Below, one piece after another: positions 1 to 6,583 of a stretch of DNA of 64,000 nt. Numbering within the stretch: the first letter of the stretch is position 1; every line of letters starts with the position of its first letter. The position numbers and the translations under genes are program-made. Source of the stretch: Clostridium puniceum (GTDB lineage: Bacteria > Bacillota > Clostridia > Clostridiales > Clostridiaceae). The stretch spans positions 1 to 64,000 of the forward strand of contig NZ_LZZM01000011.1 of NCBI RefSeq assembly GCF_002006345.1, written 5' to 3'. The notes beneath the pieces were generated by a model, which searched no databases, was not told where the DNA came from, and saw nothing but the letters and a program-made list of their open reading frames with translations.

Positions 1-348
1 AAAGCTGTTTCTTACTTCAATTGGCTTAAATTTAGACTTAGTTCTAACTTCATAGCCCATAAGCAGCCATTTCAATTCTTCTTTGTTGATTTTAAGAGCT
101 TCGTCAGGAGTCATTGGCCATTTCAATGTACTATTTTCAAGTCTAAAATAGTACAGCCAGAATCCTTCATCAAAGTGAAGTATCTTAATTCTATTCATTT
201 GCCTATTACAAAAAACAAACAAGGCTTTTTCAAACGGATCCAGCTTTAGCTGCGTTTGCACAATCACGACTAGTCCATCAATGCTTTTTCTCAAATCTGG
301 TATTGCACATGCAAGATAAACTGTACTAACTTTATTAACATTAAACAT
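1..348 (-). CDS. tnpB: IS66-family accessory protein TnpB (partial, 3' end off window)
   Basis: An open frame starts at ATG 346-348 and runs off the left edge after 116 codons without a stop. The protein (MFNVNKVSTVYLACAIPDLRK... FVFCNRQMNRIKILHFDEGFWLYYF...) has the layout of the IS66 Orf2/TnpB family: an 'IPDLRKSIDGL' start, then 'LFVFCNRQMNRIKIL' and 'GFWLYY'. TnpB is an accessory protein required for IS66 transposition, but its biochemical role is not settled. It overlaps the stop of tnpA by 8 bp (ATGTTTAA), as is usual for the translationally coupled genes of IS66 elements. The main transposase gene tnpC should lie to the left of the window. I am confident of the family, but not of whether the element is intact. 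Confidence 0.85.
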   Translation of the reverse strand, partial: MFNVNKVSTVYLACAIPDLRKSIDGLVVIVQTQLKLDPFEKALFVFCNRQMNRIKILHFDEGFWLYYFRLENSTLKWPMTPDEALKINKEELKWLLMGYEVRTKSKFKPIEVRNSF

Positions 349-664
349 TTGTAATCAAATCCTTAAGTAGATTACTCAAAACAGCTATTTCATTAGCCGG
401 TACATATATTTTAGCTGCTCCTATTTCAATTATTATGTTAGATCTATTGGCCGGAACTACAGTCATTTCAGTCCTTACTCTTTCTTCTCGCATGAAAATG
501 GCATGAAACTGTAAATTATTATCTTTATCCTTAAATTTCTTTTTATAGTAATGGAATTGACTTTTAGTAATGTGATTTGCATTGCAGAAATTTCCTAACG
601 TTCCTTCGTAAGAAGAAAAAGTAGCAACAATTTCTCTCCAATTTATATTTTCAGTATTATTCAT
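341..664 (-). CDS. tnpA: IS66-family TnpA
   Basis: This 107-residue protein begins MNNTENINWREIVATFSSYEG and contains 'LGNFCNANHITKSQFHYYKKKFK', a helix-turn-helix of the kind found at the N-terminus of IS66 Orf1/TnpA. The C-terminal half ('IIIEIGAAKIYVPANEIAVLSNLLKDL') matches the 'V.vg...i.ip...d...L..ll..l' pattern of that family. It is the first gene of the IS and is probably a DNA-binding accessory protein. Its ribosome-binding site (GGAGG, complement of 674-678) lies inside a long inverted repeat, which could hide it in transcripts entering from outside the element. The assignment comes from recognised sequence character and gene order, not a database search. Confidence 0.85.
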   Translation of the reverse strand: MNNTENINWREIVATFSSYEGTLGNFCNANHITKSQFHYYKKKFKDKDNNLQFHAIFMREERVRTEMTVVPANRSNIIIEIGAAKIYVPANEIAVLSNLLKDLITNV

Positions 665-668
665 ATAA

Positions 669-718
669 GTAAACCTCCATTGTTAAAATCTATGTTAATT
701 TTAGCAATAGAGGTTTAC
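669..718 (-). promoter_or_regulatory. Hairpin enclosing the tnpA ribosome-binding site
   Basis: Arms 669-689 and 698-718 pair over 21 bp with two mismatches around an 8-nt loop. The 5' edge of the transposase operon and the GGAGG of tnpA lie within one arm. A long read-through transcript would fold the site away, whereas a transcript started inside the element might lack the full stem. This is a known protective layout in several IS families; here it is inferred from sequence only. Confidence 0.6.
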
Positions 719-738
719 ATTTATCTACCCGTTAATTC

Positions 739-750
739 TTTTACGCTTAC
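739..750 (-). mobile_element. Probable terminal inverted repeat of the IS66 element
   Basis: The complement of 739-750 reads GTAAGCGTAAAA. IS66-family ends typically begin GTAAGCG. The position, about 85 bp before tnpA, fits the left end of the element (reading along tnpA-tnpB). The 8 bp at 751-758 (cttcaaac) would be the target duplication. The other end is outside the window, so neither the repeat nor the duplication can be checked. Confidence 0.6.
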
Positions 751-826
751 CTTCAAACAAATCCTTATTCTTCTTTATATTTATTAAGTCTATAATTTAT
801 TTTATTGGATATAAAACAAACACTAT

Positions 827-884
827 AAAGCATGCAATTGGCGTAATCAAAATTACAAATTGGATTACGCCAATTGCATGCTTT
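827..884. repeat. Perfect 22-bp inverted repeat, origin unknown
   Basis: Arms 827-848 and 863-884 (AAAGCATGCAATTGGCGTAATC and its complement) match perfectly around a 14-nt loop. No clear T-run follows on either strand, so it is not a standard terminator. It lies between the IS66 end and the ABC operon terminator. Beyond this, 751-1015 holds no gene that I can see. It may be a bidirectional terminator, a protein-binding site or a remnant of a small inverted-repeat element. Confidence 0.5.
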
Positions 885-1015
885 ACTATAGATTAAGCGT
901 TTCTTTTTTGACTTCTACCAAACACAACTTTTTTTGTTATTTTTTTATATTTTATATTGAATTCAAAAAATATTTAACACAATTAGTTAAATAGTATAAG
1001 CTGGCTAAATTTATA

Positions 1016-1058
1016 AAAATAAACAAGTTCATATCATCTTTATTTATGATATGAACTT
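1016..1058 (-). terminator. Intrinsic terminator of the ABC exporter operon
   Basis: Arms 1025-1037 and 1046-1058 form a perfect 13-bp stem (AAGTTCATATCAT/ATGATATGAACTT). On the minus strand it is followed by GTTTATTTTTAT. It lies about 50 bp after the stop of the ATPase gene. Confidence 0.75.
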
Positions 1059-1107
1059 ATTTATTACCATGATATGCGAACATAAAGTTGTCAATTCAAA
1101 TGCATAT

Positions 1108-1755
1108 CTAACAAATCCATTCTTTTAAAATTCCATTATCCATAGTATATATGGAATCACACAATATATCAATATCTTCCTTATTATGGCTAGTCAATAG
1201 TATTGTTACGGATTTATCTTTTAGTTTTAATAAAATCTCTCTTATTAAATTAACGCCTTCAGAATCCAGTGCATTCATCGGCTCATCTAATATCAATAAT
1301 TTAGGCTCTTCCATTATTGCTTGAGCTATTCCCAATCTTTGTTTCATTCCTAATGAATACTTCTTGACTGGTCTCGCATCATCAGGATTTAAACCAACTA
1401 ATGAAATCATATTTCTTATCTCTTCGTCGGAAATTATATTTTTTATATTAGCTAAAAATTTTAAATTTTTAAATCCAGAATATTGAGGTAAGAAACCTGG
1501 ATGTTCTATTATTATACCCGTCTCCTTAGGAAATTTCCCATCTTTTATAGTTTCATCAAATACCTTAATTTCTCCCTCACTTAAATTAATCAACCCGCAT
1601 ATGGCTTTAAAAAGCATAGATTTACCAGATCCGTTTTTCCCAATTATGCCATAAATTTTACCCTTTTCAAAAGTAACAGATATATTATTTAATATTGTAG
1701 TATTTTTTATGGTCTTTGATAAATTTTTAATTTCCACTATAATTTCATTATTCAT
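1108..1755 (-). CDS. ABC transporter ATP-binding protein
   Basis: This 215-residue protein is the ATPase of an ABC transporter. Walker A is GKNGSGKS (about residues 39-46), the signature is YSLGMKQRLG (about 133-142), Walker B is LLILDEP (about 153-159), and an H-loop 'LLTSHN' follows. The short length and 'SLGMKQR' signature are typical of ABC-2 type exporters linked to bacteriocin export or self-immunity. It is the last gene of a minus-strand group with three upstream permeases, separated from the nearest by a 265-bp gap. It should energise export by those permeases at the cytoplasmic membrane. The substrate is unknown; the secreted protein at 4379-4774 is the obvious candidate. RBS AAGGAGAG precedes ATG. 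Confidence 0.9.
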   Translation of the reverse strand: MNNEIIVEIKNLSKTIKNTTILNNISVTFEKGKIYGIIGKNGSGKSMLFKAICGLINLSEGEIKVFDETIKDGKFPKETGIIIEHPGFLPQYSGFKNLKFLANIKNIISDEEIRNMISLVGLNPDDARPVKKYSLGMKQRLGIAQAIMEEPKLLILDEPMNALDSEGVNLIREILLKLKDKSVTILLTSHNKEDIDILCDSIYTMDNGILKEWIC

Positions 1756-2020
1756 AAGAACTCTCCTTACTAAAATTATTTAATTTAATAATACATATGC
1801 TACAATAAAGCTTTTATATTTTAATAATAGCTTGTTCATTATTTAAATAGGAGTTTTATTAATCTGATTTGTTTATTTTCTAATTATTAAATACTTCAAG
1901 ACACTTAAGTAAGATATCTTTATATCACATCATATATCTTTAGTATTTTCACAGCATTTGTTATATGCTTAATATAATTATTAATTTCAGCCTTGAATAA
2001 TTTTATTTTTACCACCTATA

Positions 2021-2740
2021 TTATGATAGATAATTTGTCATATCTTCTTTAATAATAAATTTACTAATTATTATTAAATTTACTATAAGTATTGTGTATA
2101 AAAAAATACGCCAAAAGAAATCTAAATTTAAAGAAATAAATAAATTAATATTATAATTATCTTTAATTATAACTCCTAAATATACATAAACTATTGTAAA
2201 AATAAAGCTCATGATATGATTCTTTATGCTTGAAAAAATGATTAAATATATTGTCGAAAGAAAGCATCCTGATATTACCAATGTAAACAATATATCTAAA
2301 GTACTAAATAAATTGGGAACAAAAGTCTGTTTATTCAATATCACTGTAAGTATAAAAAATATGCTTATTCCCATTAAATAGTAAAGTAAACATATTAAAA
2401 GTATATTTAAATACAAATATACAATATAATTTCTTTTACTTCCAATTCTACATAATATATATATATTCCTCATTTTAAATTCTTTATATATATAGTCCCC
2501 TATAATATATATTAAATAAAATTGATATATACTCCAAATTAATACTTCCAATACATTATCCGTTAACGTGTTAGGGCTAAAAAACATAGCATTTATGTAT
2601 TCCTGAGAATTTATACAGTTAAACATATAATCTAATTTCAACAAAAAAATTAGTATAAATATACCTACTACTAAATAAATTCTTTTTAAAAAGAATGTAA
2701 ATTTTAAATTACTGATTAATCTTCTAAAAAATTCATTCAT
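2021..2740 (-). CDS. ABC-2 type membrane permease subunit (hypothetical)
   Basis: This 239-residue, very hydrophobic protein has about six predicted membrane segments (for example residues 20-36, 68-85, 107-132, 150-172, 176-193 and 208-229). It has no recognisable soluble domain. The overlap of 4 bp with the gene upstream and its place before the ATPase gene indicate that it is a membrane subunit of the same transporter. Sequence identity among the three permeases is not evident by eye. The 265 bp between this gene and the ATPase gene contain no open frame of note. The function is inferred from context. Confidence 0.7.
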   Translation of the reverse strand: MNEFFRRLISNLKFTFFLKRIYLVVGIFILIFLLKLDYMFNCINSQEYINAMFFSPNTLTDNVLEVLIWSIYQFYLIYIIGDYIYKEFKMRNIYILCRIGSKRNYIVYLYLNILLICLLYYLMGISIFFILTVILNKQTFVPNLFSTLDILFTLVISGCFLSTIYLIIFSSIKNHIMSFIFTIVYVYLGVIIKDNYNINLFISLNLDFFWRIFLYTILIVNLIIISKFIIKEDMTNYLS

Positions 2741-3558
2741 ATTAATTCCTCAAACTCATAATCATATTTTCTCATTAAAGCTAAACCTATTAAATATATT
2801 ACTAAATTTAATATAGTCCAATATAGATGTTTATATAAAATATAGTTATTACTTTGAAAATCTTGATAAGAAGAAGTTATAAAAAAAATATTTTGTGTAA
2901 AAGAAAGTTTTCCAATAATACTATTACTAGATCCAACAAATAAATTTATGGCTAAAATTATTATACTAATAATGAACGAAATTGCCCTTTTCCTTATACA
3001 TAAATTTATTACAAAAAATAATGCTCCAATAAATAGTAAATACAATGTTACTAAATTATTTGTAAATAACACATAATTTAAAGGTGTTAATTTAGTAGTT
3101 ATTAATTGTGTATTTTCTTCTGAAAAAAACAAATTTAGATTTCCAGTCATATTACTATAAAAATATTCGCTCCATTTATTATTAAAACTTATCCTTCCTA
3201 TACATTCTAGAACTGCAATAACATCAAAAAATATAGTTGAAAATATACTCATTAATAATATTGCAACTATATTCATATTATATACCTTATATTTAGAGTT
3301 TAATCTTACACATACATACTCATTAAAAGTATTATTATTACATAGGTTATAAAGAATTAACAAGAAACAGAAGCTTATAAAATAAAACAAATTTAAATAC
3401 CCAAATTGTTCTATAATAATGTCATAAAAATTAAATCTATATCCCCCAAAAAGCATATCTAAATATATGAAAAATTGATAAACACAAGCTACTATAATTA
3501 TTAATCTGATTTTATTGAAATTAATTTTGATGGCTAGATAGTTAAGCATTTTTTTCAT
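2737..3558 (-). CDS. ABC-2 type membrane permease subunit (hypothetical)
   Basis: This is a hydrophobic protein of 273 residues if started at ATG 3556-3558. A longer frame could begin at TTG 3576, but the only Shine-Dalgarno-like sequence (TTGGAG) would then lie inside it. About six membrane segments are visible, including 'LIIIVACVYQFFIYLDMLF', 'FLLILYNL' and 'AISFIISIIILAINLFVG'. It overlaps the upstream permease by 17 bp and the downstream one by 4 bp, so all three are probably co-translated. Nothing identifies a substrate. Confidence 0.7.
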   Translation of the reverse strand: MKKMLNYLAIKINFNKIRLIIIVACVYQFFIYLDMLFGGYRFNFYDIIIEQFGYLNLFYFISFCFLLILYNLCNNNTFNEYVCVRLNSKYKVYNMNIVAILLMSIFSTIFFDVIAVLECIGRISFNNKWSEYFYSNMTGNLNLFFSEENTQLITTKLTPLNYVLFTNNLVTLYLLFIGALFFVINLCIRKRAISFIISIIILAINLFVGSSNSIIGKLSFTQNIFFITSSYQDFQSNNYILYKHLYWTILNLVIYLIGLALMRKYDYEFEELI

Positions 3559-4315
3559 TTTTATATAACACTCCAAAATAGAATAAAATTACCCCTATTA
3601 GGAATAATAAAATTTGATATATGATAAGCATTTCTGCAGATAAATAATTTAATGTAAACAATAATGCAGCATTTAATTCAAATAATTTCAATGATATAAA
3701 TATAGTTGCAGAAATCACATAATAAGCAAATGATGATATAACTGTTAGATATCTATTTTTTAAATATGGACTTAATCCTAAAGATAAAGTTGCAAATATC
3801 ACATTAAAAATAAATGATATCATTATTAAAATCAAAAAATAAATAAATTTATTTTCTTGATAAATTAAACTGAAAGTCCCTGTCACTTCATTAAATAAGC
3901 TATTATTATTTATTCCAAATATTAAATATAAAATAATAAATACAAAAATTGATGAAACTGCTATAACAAGTCCACTTACTATAGCATTTACAAGTATTTT
4001 TATTAATATATATTTTTTCCTAGATAACCTTAAATAAATAAAATTTAAATATCCTGTTTCTAAATCTAATAGATAGGAATCAGAAAAAATCATTGAAGCA
4101 ATTAATGGTATAAGTAAAGATAAGTACGATTTTCTTATTACTATAAAAACATCTATAGAATCATATATTTCTTTAAATCCTTTTACATTAAATCCTTTAA
4201 AATTTGTAAACTCATAATATCCAATGAAGTATAATACTATTGTAAGAATTAATGCTATTAAAGTATTTTTAGAAATTACTACTCTTTTTAATTCACTTTT
4301 AAAATAACTACTCAT
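3542..4315 (-). CDS. ABC-2 type membrane permease subunit
   Basis: This 257-residue protein has an N-terminal cytoplasmic start (MSSYFKSELKRVVISKNTL) followed by about six membrane spans. It has the 'FK.ELKR...SK......' opening and the large extracytoplasmic loop after the first span that are typical of ABC-2 permeases. RBS GGAGG lies 7-8 bp before ATG. It is the first permease after the secreted protein gene and is separated from it by a perfect 21-bp hairpin. It is likely to form the channel with the two following proteins. Confidence 0.75.
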   Translation of the reverse strand: MSSYFKSELKRVVISKNTLIALILTIVLYFIGYYEFTNFKGFNVKGFKEIYDSIDVFIVIRKSYLSLLIPLIASMIFSDSYLLDLETGYLNFIYLRLSRKKYILIKILVNAIVSGLVIAVSSIFVFIILYLIFGINNNSLFNEVTGTFSLIYQENKFIYFLILIMISFIFNVIFATLSLGLSPYLKNRYLTVISSFAYYVISATIFISLKLFELNAALLFTLNYLSAEMLIIYQILLFLIGVILFYFGVLYKNEKNA

Positions 4316-4332
4316 TATTAAACCTCCTAAAC

Positions 4333-4375
4333 TTAATTAATAAGAACTACTTTTAAAGTAGTTCTTATTAATTAA
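4333..4375 (-). terminator. Perfect hairpin between secreted protein gene and exporter genes
   Basis: Arms 4333-4353 and 4355-4375 are perfectly complementary over 21 bp. The structure starts 3 bp after the stop codon of the secreted protein gene and ends before the RBS of the first permease. There is no strong U-run after it, so it may be a partial terminator or a 3' mRNA stabiliser that keeps expression of the small protein above that of the exporter. Confidence 0.6.
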
Positions 4376-4378
4376 ATA

Positions 4379-4774
4379 CTAATTGGGATCAAAGCTACCT
4401 CTTACATCGCATGCATGCATTGTTGTAGTTGATGTTTTTATTTTCATATTAACTGGATTACCTATATAATCATTTGCTGAAGATTGATCCATATACATAT
4501 TAACAGTTCCAGTTTTTGAATATGATGATTTAGCCGATAATTCATCATTATCTGTTGAACAAGTCCAACAATTTATTTCAGTCCCTGCCCATCCAACATA
4601 TGTTGCATTGTTGGTTGCTACTCTACCCCTTGTTTGTTTATATACATCGTTAGTAGTTTTGCTTCCTCTTGAAGGAAGTTGGAAACTATAATCTGTTGAT
4701 GCAGCATAAGCTGCATTTGATGCAAGTATAATTCCGAATGCTGCAATTGCAACCATTTTTGATATTTTTCTCAT
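4379..4774 (-). CDS. Small secreted protein with three cysteines (resembles DUF2712 / bacteriocin-associated proteins)
   Basis: This 131-residue precursor has a clear signal peptide: MRKISKMVAIAAFGIILASN, then AAYA|AS with cleavage near residue 24-25. The mature part of about 106 residues is polar, rich in Ser/Thr/Asn, with Cys69, Cys72 (NCWTCS) and Cys122. The motif 'YSFQLPSRGSKTTNDVYKQTRGR' is reminiscent of secreted DUF2712 proteins found beside ABC exporters. I hold this from memory and could not check it. It is the first gene before the ABC transporter. It could be a bacteriocin-like or signalling protein with the exporter giving immunity or export, or a cell-surface stress protein. RBS AGGGGAT precedes ATG. 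Confidence 0.7.
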   Translation of the reverse strand: MRKISKMVAIAAFGIILASNAAYAASTDYSFQLPSRGSKTTNDVYKQTRGRVATNNATYVGWAGTEINCWTCSTDNDELSAKSSYSKTGTVNMYMDQSSANDYIGNPVNMKIKTSTTTMHACDVRGSFDPN

Positions 4775-5073
4775 TTTAATATCCCCTCCATTTTAGATAA
4801 ATATTTTTCAAAACCGTCTTACACTTTTGTTATATTTACCTAATCGTTTGATTTTTTGTTGTTATATAAATTAATTTATATAATAATCAGTAACTCTGCA
4901 GATTGTTACAACATACATACTCTCATAATACTTAAATTAAATACATACTTTTTCCTTAAAACGCACAAAATCATTCATTAAAGACAAATATACTCTATTT
5001 TCTCAAAATATCCCTTTTACGCTTAAAAACATACGCTTTACGATAAAGCATTGACTTTTTGCAAAATGAAAAT
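4775..5073. other. Intergenic region, promoter of the secreted-protein operon
   Basis: About 300 bp without a gene. It must hold the promoter for 4774-1108. Two copies of TACGCTT lie 14-15 bp apart near 5019-5040, a possible direct-repeat activator site, but I cannot tie them to a known regulator. Confidence 0.35.
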
Positions 5074-5096
5074 ATAAAAAATCCCCTAGCGGGGAC
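5074..5096 (-). terminator. Intrinsic terminator after the 91-residue gene
   Basis: A stem of TCCCC/GGGGA with a TAGC loop (5082-5095) is followed on the minus strand by six U residues. It is short, GC-rich and directly downstream of the 5114-5389 gene. Confidence 0.75.
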
Positions 5097-5113
5097 TATG
5101 AGTTTTGTGAATT

Positions 5114-5389
5114 TTAAAACGGAGAAGGTTCATCTTCATCAATCCAATATGAGCCTTCTTCTCTTTTCGTTTCTCCTGAATAATAAAAATCCGCATTACA
5201 ATTAGGGCACTCCATTACTGGCATTCCCTTCCTTTTACATTCTTGTTCTGAACTGTATTCTCCATCGCAATATTCATCCATATCAGCAAACTCATCTACG
5301 ATGTCCGCGGGAGCGAATTCACTATAATTACATTTATAGCAATGATATTTGTAAAACTTTTCTATGTACTTTATCTCTTTTTGGTTCAT
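5114..5389 (-). CDS. Small six-cysteine, zinc-ribbon-like protein
   Basis: This 91-residue acidic protein has C17-x2-C20 (HCYKCNYSE) and C61-x2-C64 (ECPNCNADF), a spacing that suggests one zinc ribbon. C41 and C51 lie between. The region between the pairs is strongly acidic. I do not recognise a named family. Its start codon lies inside the degenerate tail of the tnsB remnant, so it sits at the deletion junction of the Tn7-like element and has its own terminator. It may be cargo that came next to tnsA when tnsB and later genes were lost. The RBS is weak (the sequence before ATG reads AAAGGATATATTAT, AAGG-like). Confidence 0.65.
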   Translation of the reverse strand: MNQKEIKYIEKFYKYHCYKCNYSEFAPADIVDEFADMDEYCDGEYSSEQECKRKGMPVMECPNCNADFYYSGETKREEGSYWIDEDEPSPF

Positions 5390-5498
5390 ATAATATATCC
5401 TTTACTATATAAATAAACTTATCTATTATATCAATGACTCTAATTCGTTCTTCATGAGTACTATCAACATATTTAAATACAGAATTAATCTCAATCAT
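5331..5498 (-). pseudogene. tnsB: Truncated tnsB (N-terminal stump)
   Basis: ATG 5496-5498 overlaps the tnsA stop by 4 bp (ATGA), the usual coupling in Tn7-like operons. The frame runs 55 codons to TAA at 5331-5333. The first 30-odd residues (MIEINSVFKYVDSTHEERIR then VIDIIDKFIYIV) resemble the start of TnsB transposases, which open with an 'IN.v..y.d....RV..ID' beta-strand element. The remainder reads across the start of the 91-residue gene and is not TnsB-like. The DDE catalytic core of about 600 residues is therefore missing. The family call rests on position, coupling and the short opening motif. Confidence 0.7.
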
Positions 5499-6334
5499 AT
5501 AGCTTCCACCTTCTTAATTTCTTCTTTCTCTATGCTAATAATAGGAATATGCTTATTAACATCAATTCCCTGTGTAATATCTATTTTAATAATTTTATTT
5601 ATAACTAAATATTTAAATATACTTAATCCACTACCTTTCTCTAATTCCATATCGCTATCGAATTCAGAACATATTTTCCTTACACTTCTTTTATCATCAA
5701 CAATTCGTTTCATAAATTCATATATAAAATCCTTCAGCTCTTGATCATCAATTGCTTCAAAACAATCTATTGCTGATATATCTTTATATCCTTGTATAAA
5801 ACTTATGTTATGAGCTATAATCCTATCAATTTCATTCTCCGTTACTATTCCCCAATCTATTTCTTTTTTTCTCCAATACATTCTCTCTATTTCAAACTTT
5901 TCCATTATCCTTTTATTTAAAAGATCATCTTTGGTTTTTATCGTTCTTGCTACTTCAAGGTATTCTCCATTATTCTCTACAGTTACTAAAAAGTCAGTAG
6001 TCATAACAATTGGTTCATTAGTTTTTGGATCTTTAGGATGAGTTATTCCAAGCTCCATTGCTATAGCTAATGTATCTTCTAATGGAAGTAGTGGATATTG
6101 TTCTCTTATATCAACCACCTCATTTGAAAATTCCAGTAAATAAAAATAGTTTCTTTCCATATCAGATAATAGTTCATGCTGCCTACCTGTTTTAATTCCT
6201 TTTACTCTTGTAACTCTTCCTGTTGACGCTACATCTTGTATTCTTATCCACGGAATATAGTCTTTTCCGATTCCATTTCCACTGCCTTCCTTAAGCATTT
6301 TCTCAATCTCTTTTTTTCTTTCCCTTTTAGCCAT
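5495..6334 (-). CDS. tnsA: Tn7-like transposition endonuclease TnsA
   Basis: This 279-residue protein closely follows TnsA of Tn7 (273 residues). The opening 'DYIPWIRIQDVASTGR' is followed by 'RQHELLSDME' and 'VVDIREQYPLLPLEDT', then 'MTTDFLV' and 'ARTIKTKDDL'. E60, D114 and K133 (or K135) occupy the places of the Tn7 triad E63, D114, K132 that cuts the 5' ends of the transposon. The C-terminal part should be the winged-helix domain that contacts TnsC. I chose ATG 6332-6334 because GAGG lies 8 bp upstream; a GTG three codons earlier would place the RBS inside the gene. With tnsB truncated it should be inactive on its own in transposition, yet its frame is intact. Loss of tnsB may thus be recent, or the gene may have another use. 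Confidence 0.92.
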   Translation of the reverse strand: MAKRERKKEIEKMLKEGSGNGIGKDYIPWIRIQDVASTGRVTRVKGIKTGRQHELLSDMERNYFYLLEFSNEVVDIREQYPLLPLEDTLAIAMELGITHPKDPKTNEPIVMTTDFLVTVENNGEYLEVARTIKTKDDLLNKRIMEKFEIERMYWRKKEIDWGIVTENEIDRIIAHNISFIQGYKDISAIDCFEAIDDQELKDFIYEFMKRIVDDKRSVRKICSEFDSDMELEKGSGLSIFKYLVINKIIKIDITQGIDVNKHIPIISIEKEEIKKVEAI

Positions 6335-6354
6335 AATTTTCACCTCAAAATAAC

Positions 6355-6397
6355 AAAAGACTAGACATTTAAATTTACTTAAAACGTCTAGCCTTTT
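6355..6397 (-). terminator. Hairpin 1 between transposon right end and tnsA
   Basis: Arms 6355-6366 and 6386-6397 pair over 12 bp with one mismatch. On the minus strand the stem ends in CUUUU and is followed by GUUAUUUU, so it can act as a terminator for transcripts arriving from glmS, just before the tnsA RBS. Confidence 0.55.
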
Positions 6398-6421
6398 ATG
6401 AATTTATTTTTTGTTTTTAGT

Positions 6422-6465
6422 TTAATTGGTAATACTAAACACTTATCTTTAGTATTACCAATTAA
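6422..6465. repeat. Hairpin 2 between transposon right end and tnsA
   Basis: Arms 6422-6439 and 6448-6465 are perfectly complementary over 18 bp around an 8-nt loop. The U-rich tail lies on the plus-strand side, so it is not a classical terminator for glmS. It may be a second insulator or a regulatory site. Confidence 0.5.
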
Positions 6466-6473
6466 TTATTTTT

Positions 6474-6553
6474 GATACGACTTTATTATAAACGATATAA
6501 CTTTATTCAAAATGATACGACTTTATTCTAAACGATACAACTTTGTTCTAAAT
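6474..6553 (-). repeat. Four tandem 20-bp TnsB-type binding sites (transposon right end)
   Basis: Four contiguous 20-bp units occupy 6474-6493, 6494-6513, 6514-6533 and 6534-6553. Their consensus is gatacgactttattctaaac with 1-5 differences per unit. The reverse complement contains AATAAAGTC, the core of the TnsB sites of Tn7. Tn7 also has four packed sites at its right end. Between the last unit and the terminus there are exactly 8 bp, as in Tn7. Confidence 0.85.
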
Positions 6554-6566
6554 CTACAACATCTAA
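6554..6566 (-). mobile_element. Right terminus of the Tn7-like element and probable 5-bp target site
   Basis: The complement of 6554-6561 is TGTTGTAG, an 8-bp end beginning TGT as in Tn7. 6562-6566 (tctaa) would be the 5-bp duplicated target. Its centre is 20 bp from the last base of the glmS stop, close to the Tn7 spacing. An alternative end three bases inward (TGTAGATT) is possible. Confidence 0.75.
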
Positions 6567-6583
6567 GCCTGTCCTTTTTTATT

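Larger units (their letters stand above)
5331..6561 (-). mobile_element. Remnant of a Tn7-like transposon in attTn7 beside glmS
   Basis: The remnant consists of a right end (four TnsB-type repeats and an 8-bp terminus), an intact tnsA and a tnsB stump. It lies 23 bp beyond the glmS stop, with tnsA reading away from glmS, exactly the orientation of Tn7 in its attachment site. tnsC, tnsD/tniQ and any CRISPR genes are absent from the window. The left end was not found; the element may once have reached to the ABC genes and beyond the left edge. Confidence 0.85.

Noticed and set aside
1079-1093. GAACATAAAGTTGTC, similar to one TnsB-type unit, as a possible transposon left end
   Set aside because: Only one partial match, with no second unit and no TGT terminus nearby.
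4427-4434. TGTTGTAG, identical to the 8-bp terminus of the Tn7-like right end, as a possible left end
   Set aside because: It lies inside the coding sequence of the secreted protein and is not followed by AATAAAGTC-type repeats, so it is probably chance.
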